Shown here one piece after another: positions 9,141 to 16,160 of a stretch of 64,000 nt of DNA (position 1 is the stretch's first letter; each line of letters opens with the position of its first letter). The position numbers were made by a program, and so were the translations under genes. The notes below the pieces were generated by a model, which saw only the letters and a list, made by a program, of their open reading frames with translations, made no database searches and was not told the DNA's origin. The stretch comes from Flavobacterium sp. LC2016-23 (GTDB lineage Bacteria > Bacteroidota > Bacteroidia > Flavobacteriales > Flavobacteriaceae). Where the stretch lies: NCBI RefSeq assembly GCF_009674775.1, contig NZ_WKKE01000010.1, positions 62,001-126,000 of the forward strand. The letters run 5' to 3'.

Positions 9141-9992
9141 ATGAAAAAACACTTATTTTTTATTTATCTAATACTATTATCTTCTTGTTGTACTGATGAA
9201 AGTCCTTCAGAATCAGAAATTCGAAATCACAAAGCTGATTTTATTTTAGCTAAAAACATTGAAAGGATTGACTGGAGCAATATTCAAACCGGAGAACTGC
9301 TGAAATTTGATGTCAAAATCAAAGATTTTGACACTAGTCCGGATGTACAATATGTCCTTAAACCAATTACAACAGACGCAACAAAACATCAGCACAATAA
9401 ACTGGACTATAATTTTCAGGAAGAAATAAAAGTAGCTGCTTCTGCTGACGGTTCTTCTGCAAAAGACAATATTCTTATTAAGAAAACTACGGATAGTATC
9501 ATCATCAAAAGACCAAATTCCTCCTTTTTTGTTTCCATTTTAAAGCCAGGGAATTTCACACAAGAATACGAATTACGTAAAATGTCAGCAAATAAGTATG
9601 TTGCAGGATTTACTCAGGAAATACTATTTTCTGCCGTAAAAATTGAAGTATATACATGGAACGAACAAACAGATAATTCTACCCTCTTTTCTAATTCAAA
9701 ACACAGCCGTTATTACGAATTTACTATAGACGATGGAGACCAGACAAATGATACATATCTCACCGACAGCGACTCCAAAGAAAATACATATGTAGCATTA
9801 TATAACGGAAATAAATACAATGGAAGTATTTCTATCAATAAGGCAATGACATTTAGTGGGAAAGTAAATACGCAAAAAGGCGCTCAGGTTGTACCGAACT
9901 GGATATTATCAGAACTTAAAATAACACAAAAAAGAAATCATGAACCTGATAACATAATCACTTATCATAATCTAAACCTTATTCAAAAATAA
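9141..9992 (+). CDS. lipoprotein upstream of the CDC-like gene (candidate immunity or partner)
   Basis: A 283-residue protein from ATG 9141 (MKKHLFFIYLILLSSCC). It has a clear lipoprotein signal with cysteine at 16 or 17, followed by an acidic stretch (TDESPSESE) like the surface-export tags of Bacteroidota lipoproteins. The mature part appears beta-rich (alternating hydrophobic strands such as TDSIIIKRPNSSFFVSIL and YYEFTIDDGDQTND). I recognise no named domain and see no CDC motifs. Its stop lies 19 nt before the cytolysin-like gene, so the two are almost certainly one operon. In known Bacteroidota CDCL systems a surface lipoprotein protects the producer, which makes immunity a reasonable inference. 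A structural partner of the pore is the main alternative. Confidence 0.8.
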   Translation: MKKHLFFIYLILLSSCCTDESPSESEIRNHKADFILAKNIERIDWSNIQTGELLKFDVKIKDFDTSPDVQYVLKPITTDATKHQHNKLDYNFQEEIKVAASADGSSAKDNILIKKTTDSIIIKRPNSSFFVSILKPGNFTQEYELRKMSANKYVAGFTQEILFSAVKIEVYTWNEQTDNSTLFSNSKHSRYYEFTIDDGDQTNDTYLTDSDSKENTYVALYNGNKYNGSISINKAMTFSGKVNTQKGAQVVPNWILSELKITQKRNHEPDNIITYHNLNLIQK

Positions 9993-10011
9993 TAACTTAA
10001 AAAACCAAACT

Positions 10012-11175
10012 ATGAAAAAGCAAATGAAAAGCACAATAACTTTAGCATTAATAATTGGCACAGGTTTACTTATTTCCTGCAGCAATGATGATACTAAAAA
10101 CAGCACAGGAAGCAATTTAAACTCTTTACAACCTGTAACTTTTGCAGCTAAACCAGACAAAACGATCAGCTCAAAAAAAACAGGAGTACAAGAATTAAAC
10201 CCAACTACAGGAAACAACGAGTATGTATATCTTACAACAGTAGAAAAACAAACAACCTTATATCCTCTTTCGATTATAAACGAAGCAAATTTAGACGTTA
10301 TCTATCCTGGCAGTATTCTACGCGGATCAAGCTTTATAAATGCAACTTATGATCCTCTTGTGCTAAAAAACGCATTTAAGCCCGTTACTTTATCTATGTC
10401 TTTAAGAGGTGATCTATCCGTTAGCGCAAATATTTTGCCTGCTTACAGCCAGATAACAAATGCAACAAATATTTTAGTGAACAAAAATAAAAATCTTATT
10501 GACTATAATGCTATACCTACATACTACGAGTATCAAAGTGACGAAATTACAACTGAAGACAGTTTTAAAAAAGCACTTGATGCGCATTTAAATGTAAATG
10601 TATTGGGCGGTTTAGTCAAAGCTAATTTTGGCTATAGTCAAAATAGCGGTTCCGCTAATACCAAATCTTATGTGATGGTAAAAGTCAGACAGCGTTTGTA
10701 TAGTATGACTATAGATCCAAAATATTATACTGATTGGATTGATGGAGATATTAGTGCCAACAATTTTGGAACACACGAACCCGTATATGTAAGTAACGTA
10801 GATTATGGCCGTGTTGCGTATATACTAATTGAAACCACTAAAAATGAGTCTTATAATAACACAATGGTAAAAGCATCTGTCGGGGTGGCCTTAAAAGTTG
10901 TAGATATTGGTCTGGATGTAAACTACTCCGAAGAGTTTAAAAAATTATTTGCACAAAATAAAATAAAAGTTATGATTGTGGGAGGACCCATTGATTTAGG
11001 CGGCAAGGTAACCGATTATAATAGCTTTGTAAAGTTTTTACAAGCCCCTACCCCTTCAGATTTAGTTTCTTCATCAGCTCCAATATCATATAAAATACGA
11101 AGGTTAAAAGACAATACTGAAGTAGAGGTAAAAGATGTGTACACGGAACAATTTAAAGAACTGAAAGCAAATTAA
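10012..11175 (+). CDS. cholesterol-dependent-cytolysin-like protein (CDCL), short form lacking domain 4
   Basis: A 387-residue lipoprotein-type precursor with lipobox LLISC (Cys23) and an acidic +2 region (SNDD) suggesting surface export. The body aligns by eye with domains 1-3 of thiol-activated cytolysins: YPGSILRG (98-105, compare YPGALLKA), VTLSMSLRG (125-133, compare VTLSVDLPG), a pore-hairpin region KALDAHLNVNVLGGLVKANF (187-206), DYGRVAYILIETT (264-276, compare AYGRQVFVKLETT), VGGPIDLGGKVTD (323-335) and PISYKIRRLKDN (357-368, compare PISYTTSFLRDN). The protein ends just where the cholesterol-binding domain 4 would start, so the tryptophan-rich undecapeptide is absent. This matches the short component of two-component Bacteroidota CDCLs. 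No long-form partner is in the window. Confidence 0.85.
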   Translation: MKKQMKSTITLALIIGTGLLISCSNDDTKNSTGSNLNSLQPVTFAAKPDKTISSKKTGVQELNPTTGNNEYVYLTTVEKQTTLYPLSIINEANLDVIYPGSILRGSSFINATYDPLVLKNAFKPVTLSMSLRGDLSVSANILPAYSQITNATNILVNKNKNLIDYNAIPTYYEYQSDEITTEDSFKKALDAHLNVNVLGGLVKANFGYSQNSGSANTKSYVMVKVRQRLYSMTIDPKYYTDWIDGDISANNFGTHEPVYVSNVDYGRVAYILIETTKNESYNNTMVKASVGVALKVVDIGLDVNYSEEFKKLFAQNKIKVMIVGGPIDLGGKVTDYNSFVKFLQAPTPSDLVSSSAPISYKIRRLKDNTEVEVKDVYTEQFKELKAN

Positions 11176-11260
11176 GATAAATTTCAATCTAAAAGCCAAT
11201 CCGTAAAAGAGGTATAATTTATCCTTAGGTTTAGTATGGTTTAATTTCAAAGCTAATAGT

Positions 11261-11296
11261 AAAAGCCGAATTTGTAAATCAAATTCGGCTTTTTAA
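11261..11296 (+). terminator. intrinsic terminator of the lipoprotein-CDCL operon
   Basis: Perfect 14-bp stem AAAAGCCGAATTTG / CAAATTCGGCTTTT with a 5-nt loop and T tail. It could also serve the convergent rsmG, since the upstream side is A-rich. Confidence 0.9.
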
Positions 11297-11330
11297 TTTA
11301 ATAAATCTTAAGATTTTTATCGGTCAATAA

Positions 11331-11960
11331 TTAAACTGTAAACTTCAAAGGCAAATGCACTACTTTTTTGGTTTCGAAAAATTCATCTTCAAAAATAGTC
11401 GACAAATCATATAAAGTTGCTTTGGGAAAATCTTTTAATTCTTCTGTTAAATCACCGCCTTTAAGATATAAAATTCCGTTTTTCAAAGTGTGTTTGTGTT
11501 GCTTCTTGATTTTGTCTTTAATCCACGAAACAAAATCGGGCATATTAGTTACGGCGCGACTTACAATAAAATCAAAATCACCTTTTACCAATTCGGCACG
11601 CTTTTGTTCTGCCTTTACGTTTTTTAATTCCAGAGCATCAACAACACCCTGCACTACTTTTATTTTTTTAGCAATAACATCAATCAGATAAAAACGGGTT
11701 TCCGGAAAAAGAATCGCCAGCGGAATACCGGGAAATCCTCCGCCTGTTCCAACATCCAGCACCGTTGCTCCTGGTTCAAACTTCATGATTTTTGCAATTC
11801 CAAGGGAATGCAGAATATGTTTTGTATATAAGGCATCAATATCTTTACGGGAAATAACATTGATTTTTTCATTCCAGTCGTGGTATAAAAAGTCTAGTTT
11901 TTGAAATTGTTCGATTTGAATATCGGTCAAATCAGGAAAATATTTCAGAATCTCATCCAT
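11331..11960 (-). CDS. rsmG: 16S rRNA (guanine527-N7)-methyltransferase RsmG
   Basis: A 209-residue protein of the usual GidB/RsmG length. It methylates N7 of G527 in the 530 loop of 16S rRNA using SAM. Visible blocks are the N-terminal LDFLYHDWNEKINVISRKD, the SAM-binding loop VLDVGTGGGFPGIPLAI, the DVIAKKIKVVQGVVDAL acidic strand, and the FDFIVSRAVTNMPDFVSW motif typical of the family. The start ATG is at 11960. A TAnnTTTG match on the same strand (11977-11984) supports a short leader. It is transcribed towards the cytolysin operon and divergently from the desaturase. It is a housekeeping gene with no oddities seen. Confidence 0.96.
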   Translation of the reverse strand: MDEILKYFPDLTDIQIEQFQKLDFLYHDWNEKINVISRKDIDALYTKHILHSLGIAKIMKFEPGATVLDVGTGGGFPGIPLAILFPETRFYLIDVIAKKIKVVQGVVDALELKNVKAEQKRAELVKGDFDFIVSRAVTNMPDFVSWIKDKIKKQHKHTLKNGILYLKGGDLTEELKDFPKATLYDLSTIFEDEFFETKKVVHLPLKFTV

Positions 11961-11976
11961 TGCTCTATTTTTTTAA

Positions 11977-11984
11977 CAAAAGTA
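11977..11984 (-). promoter_or_regulatory. candidate -7 element (TACTTTTG) for rsmG
   Basis: Exact consensus on the minus strand, 16 nt upstream of the rsmG start. A CAA (TTG on the minus strand) 26 bp away is too distant to be a convincing -33 box. Confidence 0.45.
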
Positions 11985-12015
11985 ATACTTTACGATTGAA
12001 ATATTTAACTCAATT

Positions 12016-12048
12016 TTGCAAATTGAAAATTTATAATAATTACCTTTG
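12016..12048 (+). promoter_or_regulatory. candidate promoter of the desaturase gene
   Basis: TTG at 12016-12018, a 22-nt spacer, then TACCTTTG at 12041-12048, with the ATG 19 nt downstream. A second TTG at 12023 gives a 15-nt spacer. Confidence 0.55.
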
Positions 12049-12067
12049 AGAACTATTTAAACTAATT

Positions 12068-13165
12068 ATGAATAACACTGCGCCAACATTTGCCAAGCAT
12101 GACAATCTGAAGTTCTTCAGAACCCTTAACTCACGAGTAAACAATTACTTCAAGGAAAATAACATTCAGAAAACAGGAAACTGGAAGCTGCATTTAAAAG
12201 CCATTATTCTTTTTGCGATTTTTCTGACACCTTACTTTTTGATCTTAACACTTGACATGCCTTTTTGGGCACAATTGTTATTAAACATTCTGATGGGAGT
12301 TGGAATGGCCGGAATTGGAATGAACGTGATGCACGATGGAAATCACGGATCGTACTCTTCTAAATCATGGATTAATAAAATCATGGGCGGAAGCATTTAC
12401 ATCTTAGCCGGAAACGTACACAACTGGCAAGTACAACACAATGTACTTCACCATACTTACACCAATATTCACGGTCATGATGAAGATCTGGATGCCGGAA
12501 GAATTATTCGTTTTACACAAAATGCAGAATGGCATCGTTTTCATAAATTTCAACATTATTATTCTTTTTTCTTATACGGATTACTGACTTTCAATTGGGC
12601 CTTAACAACCGATTTCAAGCAAATGAAAAACTATCTGAAAAGAAAACTATCCTACGGAACACCTCAGAGTCCTGCTAAATTATGGACGGTTTTAGTAATC
12701 ACTAAAATAATATACGTTTTAATATGGATGGCTTTGCCGATGATTTTAGGCGTAACATGGTGGAAAGTGGTTATTGGATTTTTCGTAATGCATTATACCG
12801 CAGGATTAATTTTAAGTATTGTATTTCAGCTGGCACACGTAGTGGAAGAAACCTCAAATCCGATTCCGAATGAAGAAGGAGAAATGGAAAACACCTGGGC
12901 CATTCACCAATTGTATACTACTGCAAATTTTGCTCCTAAAAACAGAATTGTCAATTGGTTTACAGGAGGTTTAAATCATCAGATCGAACACCATATTTTT
13001 CCAAATATCAGTCACATTCACTACAGCAAAATTGCTGAAATTGTAAAACAGACTGCAAAAGAATGCAACCTGCCTTATTACGAATTCAGAACGATGAGAG
13101 GCGCTGTACTTGCGCATTACAAGCATTTGAAAGATCTTGGAATGAAACCTGAATTATCCGTATAA
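12068..13165 (+). CDS. membrane fatty acid (acyl-CoA/acyl-lipid) desaturase
   Basis: A 365-residue integral membrane di-iron desaturase (FA_desaturase family). The three histidine boxes are present: HDGNH (89-93), HNVLHH (124-129) and HQIEHH (304-309). The last is the HxxHH form seen in front-end/linoleoyl-CoA desaturase-like proteins. Hydrophobic pairs near residues 43-65 and 205-255 are the expected membrane hairpins. It introduces a double bond into fatty acyl chains, plausibly for membrane fluidity. The position and substrate cannot be read from sequence. No cytochrome b5 domain is fused. It is followed 73 nt later by an aminotransferase with no obvious functional link. Confidence 0.92.
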   Translation: MNNTAPTFAKHDNLKFFRTLNSRVNNYFKENNIQKTGNWKLHLKAIILFAIFLTPYFLILTLDMPFWAQLLLNILMGVGMAGIGMNVMHDGNHGSYSSKSWINKIMGGSIYILAGNVHNWQVQHNVLHHTYTNIHGHDEDLDAGRIIRFTQNAEWHRFHKFQHYYSFFLYGLLTFNWALTTDFKQMKNYLKRKLSYGTPQSPAKLWTVLVITKIIYVLIWMALPMILGVTWWKVVIGFFVMHYTAGLILSIVFQLAHVVEETSNPIPNEEGEMENTWAIHQLYTTANFAPKNRIVNWFTGGLNHQIEHHIFPNISHIHYSKIAEIVKQTAKECNLPYYEFRTMRGAVLAHYKHLKDLGMKPELSV

Positions 13166-13238
13166 AACTAAAAAAACCTATTAATAATTAACCTTCCTTA
13201 GTTAGCGCAGAAAATTAAGGACCTTCAAAATTTTTATA

Positions 13239-14426
13239 ATGAATCATATTCTTTCGGACAGAATCAACAACTTAGCAACTTCGCAAACCTTAGCAATGGC
13301 TGCTTTAGCACGCGAATTAAAAGCACAGGGAAAAGACATCATCAGTTTAAGTTTAGGCGAGCCAGATTTTAATACTCCTGACTTTATTAAGGAAGCTGTT
13401 AAAAAAGCAGTAGATGAAAATTACAGCACCTATTCACCGGTAGAAGGTTACTTAGAATTAAGAGAAGCAATTTGCAGAAAATTCAAAAGAGATAATAATT
13501 TAGAATACAAACCAAGTCAAATCGTAGTTTCTACAGGAGCAAAGCAATCTTTATACAACATTGCCCAGGTAATGTTAAACGATGGTGACGAGGTTATTTT
13601 ACCGGCACCTTACTGGGTTTCTTACTTCGAAATTGTAAAACTTTCCGGCGGAGTTCCGGTTGAGGTTCCAACGTCTGTAGATACGGATTTCAAAATTACT
13701 CCGGAACAACTGGAAGCTGCCATCACGCCAAAAACAAAAATGATGTGGTTCAGTTCGCCTTGTAACCCATCCGGATCTGTTTACAGCAGAGAAGAGTTAA
13801 CAGCGCTGGCAAAAGTTTTAGAAAAATACCCAAATATATACGTAGTGGCTGACGAAATCTACGAGCATATCAATTTCTCAGGCACTTTCTGCAGCATCGG
13901 TTCAATCCCAGGAATGTTAGAAAGAACCATCACTGTAAACGGAGTGGCGAAAGCATTCGCCATGACAGGATACAGAATTGGTTACATCGGAGCTCCGGAA
14001 TTTATTGCAAAAGCATGTACCAAAATTCAGGGACAAGTAACTTCAGGAGCCAACTCTGTGGCACAACGCGCTACCATTACGGCTGTAGATGCTGATCCAA
14101 GCGTATTGAATCATATGGTTCAGGCTTTCCACACGCGTAGGGATTTAGTAGTTGGACTTTTAAAAGAAATTCCAGGCATAAAAATCAACGTTCCGGAAGG
14201 CGCTTTTTATGTTTTCCCTGACGTTTCTTCTTTCTTCGGAAAAACGCTGAGAGGTACTGAAATTAAAAATGCGAACGACGTTTCGATGTACCTTTTGGCA
14301 GAAGCCAACGTAGCAACAGTAACAGGAGACGCTTTCGGAAATCCGGATTGTATTCGTTTCTCTTACGCTACAAGCGACGATATCTTAAAAGAAGCTTTAA
14401 AAAGAATCAAAGAAGCTTTGGCTTAA
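13239..14426 (+). CDS. pyridoxal-phosphate aminotransferase, class I (aspartate aminotransferase-like)
   Basis: A 395-residue fold-type I aminotransferase of the I-gamma (Thermus/Bacillus AspB) type. Diagnostic parts are SLGEPDFNTPDFI near the N-terminus, the STGAKQSLYN cofactor loop, SPCNPSGSVYSREEL, VVADEIYEHINF, and the PLP lysine K238 in NGVAKAFAMTGYRIGYIG. The C-terminal FRXSYAT arginine motif (IRFSYATSDD) binds the substrate carboxylate. The likely reaction is aspartate/2-oxoglutarate transamination, though such enzymes can also act on prephenate or aromatic amino acids. It ends in a strong terminator. Confidence 0.93.
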   Translation: MNHILSDRINNLATSQTLAMAALARELKAQGKDIISLSLGEPDFNTPDFIKEAVKKAVDENYSTYSPVEGYLELREAICRKFKRDNNLEYKPSQIVVSTGAKQSLYNIAQVMLNDGDEVILPAPYWVSYFEIVKLSGGVPVEVPTSVDTDFKITPEQLEAAITPKTKMMWFSSPCNPSGSVYSREELTALAKVLEKYPNIYVVADEIYEHINFSGTFCSIGSIPGMLERTITVNGVAKAFAMTGYRIGYIGAPEFIAKACTKIQGQVTSGANSVAQRATITAVDADPSVLNHMVQAFHTRRDLVVGLLKEIPGIKINVPEGAFYVFPDVSSFFGKTLRGTEIKNANDVSMYLLAEANVATVTGDAFGNPDCIRFSYATSDDILKEALKRIKEALA

Positions 14427-14449
14427 TTCAAACTTCTATTTTACATACC

Positions 14450-14480
14450 AAAGCCTTAGATTTTTCTAAGGCTTTTTTTT
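14450..14480 (+). terminator. intrinsic terminator of the aminotransferase gene
   Basis: Perfect 11-bp stem AAAGCCTTAGA / TCTAAGGCTTT with a short T-rich loop and a long T run. Confidence 0.93.
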
Positions 14481-14490
14481 TGGGGTTGCC

Positions 14491-14561
14491 TTTGGCCGGG
14501 CTATCCGCTATATCTTTTATTTCGTTTCACTTCATAAAAGGATACCGCTCCTATCCCTAAC
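14491..14561 (-). repeat. dispersed intergenic repeat, copy A (reverse orientation)
   Basis: Read on the minus strand it runs GATAGGAGCGGTATCCTTTT ... GTGAAACGAAATAAAAGATA ... GGATAGCCCG. It is a degenerate member of the family also present at 26351, 53735 and 63582. It fills the space between the aminotransferase terminator and the DUF2383 gene. Confidence 0.6.
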
Positions 14562-14713
14562 CCAAATTGGGAACAAGGAAATCTTATTTTCATAAACACC
14601 CACTTTCAAAATTCCCATTCTACAATATTATAAATAACATCTAAAATTCTGTAAGACAGAACGCTTCATAAAACCCCAACTTTGTAGTATACATTAATTA
14701 AAAATTATTTATT

Positions 14714-15172
14714 ATGATACATACAGATGAAACCACAAAAGAAGCAGTTCATACCTTAGAAGGATTAGTTTCAATCCTTGAAGATGGAAAACTAGGCTAT
14801 ACAAATGCTGCAGAACACGTAGATAGTCCTGCAATCAAAACTGACTTTTTAGAGTATGCCCGCGAACGTGCGTTGTTTATTGTAGAAATACAAGACGAAA
14901 TCAACAAACTTGGAAAATCGACTGACACAGCTGGTGGAGGTCCGTTAGGAGCCATACACCGTGCCTGGATTGATATTAAATCATCCTTCACAAGTGGAGA
15001 TACAGAAGCGATCATCAATGCTTGTGTAACAGGTGAAGAAGCTGCTATCGATAAATACAAATCTGCTTTGGCGAAAAATGAACTTGAAACCAGTCAGATT
15101 GCTATTATTTCAAAACAATTGAACAGTATTGAAAACACTTTGACAAAAATTAAAGCGAAAAGATTGTCTTAA
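14714..15172 (+). CDS. PA2169 family four-helix-bundle protein (DUF2383)
   Basis: A 152-residue soluble helical protein. Regular helices with acidic and alanine residues (TLEGLVSILEDGKLGYTNAA, then FLEYARERALFIVEIQDEI) and a conserved GPLGAIHRAWIDIKS stretch match the DUF2383/PA2169 family. These ferritin-like bundles lack clear metal ligands and are often stress-induced. No enzymatic role is established. It stands alone, with a hairpin after the stop. An upstream promoter could not be assigned. Confidence 0.85.
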   Translation: MIHTDETTKEAVHTLEGLVSILEDGKLGYTNAAEHVDSPAIKTDFLEYARERALFIVEIQDEINKLGKSTDTAGGGPLGAIHRAWIDIKSSFTSGDTEAIINACVTGEEAAIDKYKSALAKNELETSQIAIISKQLNSIENTLTKIKAKRLS

Positions 15173-15196
15173 TAAATGGGACTTTTTTTTGAGAAG

Positions 15197-15232
15197 AAAA
15201 ACTATCCGGTTATTAAACTGGGTAGTTTTTTT
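15197..15232 (+). terminator. terminator after the DUF2383 gene
   Basis: Imperfect stem AAAACTATCC / GGGTAGTTTT followed by a long T run. Confidence 0.75.
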
Positions 15233-15303
15233 GTTTTTGGCCGAAACTGAAAAATAAATCTTATTTTCGTCGCGACCAATTTCTAAACGAAAAACTAAAT
15301 TTT

Positions 15304-15897
15304 ATGGCATTAACTTTACGCAGTATTTTTATTTGCACACTTCTCACAATTCTATCTCCTGACCAAACAAAGGCCCAGGCAACGGGCAATGCCATAAAAG
15401 CATCAATAGGTTTTGCATCAAGCAGTTCGTATTACCTTGAAGATTACGGCAGTCAGGATGAAATAGATGTCATAGGAGGTGGCCTTTATTTTCAGGGAGA
15501 ATATATCATTGGATTAAAATCATGGCTTAGCATACGTCCTTACGCGGGAGCCCTGTTTACATCCGTTGATAAAAATCAGAATTTACGAAATCAACCGCAA
15601 TACAAAGTAACAACTAATGCCTTTTTACTTGGAGGTAAATTTCGTCTCTGTGCGCCAATTCCCTGGGTAGCACCTTTTATTGAAGGAGGTATCGGTACGT
15701 CAGTAGGTAAATTCGAAACCATTACACCCGCCGTTAATTTTAACAAAAGCGACCTCTTATTGCATATTCCTTTTAGTATTGGATTAGCCATTGGCCGAAG
15801 AAATAATTTTGAAATTGCTATTTCGGGCTACTTTCACCCGGCAGCTAAACAATCATCAGGGGTATTTGCTCTGGGATATACTTTTCCCCTAGACTAA
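15304..15897 (+). CDS. small outer-membrane beta-barrel protein
   Basis: A 197-residue protein with a Sec signal (MALTLRSIFICTLLTILSPD through TKAQ). Alternating aromatic/small-residue strands follow (IGGGLYFQGEYIIGL, LSIRPYAGALF, APFIEGGIGTSVGKF, FSIGLAIGRRNNFEIAISG) and it ends in a strand-type C-terminus GYTFPLD. The pattern suggests an 8-stranded barrel of the OmpW/OMP_b-brl class. Ligand and role are unknown. It is monocistronic as far as can be seen. Confidence 0.78.
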   Translation: MALTLRSIFICTLLTILSPDQTKAQATGNAIKASIGFASSSSYYLEDYGSQDEIDVIGGGLYFQGEYIIGLKSWLSIRPYAGALFTSVDKNQNLRNQPQYKVTTNAFLLGGKFRLCAPIPWVAPFIEGGIGTSVGKFETITPAVNFNKSDLLLHIPFSIGLAIGRRNNFEIAISGYFHPAAKQSSGVFALGYTFPLD

Positions 15898-15950
15898 AAC
15901 TTCGAATTAAGTAAAAAGAAATTTGCAGTCTCTGCGTAGTGAATCGTTAT

Positions 15951-15998
15951 CAGTCTCAGTTATCAGTCTCTGAACACTGAGACTGATAACTGAGACTG
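15951..15998. repeat. 20-bp perfect inverted repeat, 8-nt loop
   Basis: Arms CAGTCTCAGTTATCAGTCTC (15951-15970) and its exact reverse complement (15979-15998). Each arm also contains a CAGTCTC direct repeat. No T run follows. It is a stable extragenic hairpin between the barrel protein and the U32 gene; the rest of 15898-16160 shows nothing clear. Confidence 0.8.
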
Positions 15999-16160
15999 AA
16001 CACTGAAAACTGCGGCTAAAATTATCACTCTTAAATATCATCTTTCCCTATTAGTTAACTATTTCAAAAAAAGTCACTTCAACATTAGTAATCCCGAATT
16101 TTTTATAAGAACTTTGCAGACTTTTTTCCGTGAATACCACAAAAGCCTAAAGTTTTAGAA

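Noticed and set aside
10012..11175. MACPF protein rather than CDC-like
   Set aside because: The YxGR-type strand, the VTLS...LxG block and the PISY...LKDN end follow the CDC order; the MACPF Y/W-G-T/S-H-F/Y signature was not found.
15951..15998. 20-bp hairpin as an intrinsic terminator for the barrel protein gene
   Set aside because: No T run on either side; 53 nt from the stop codon; better seen as a repeat hairpin.
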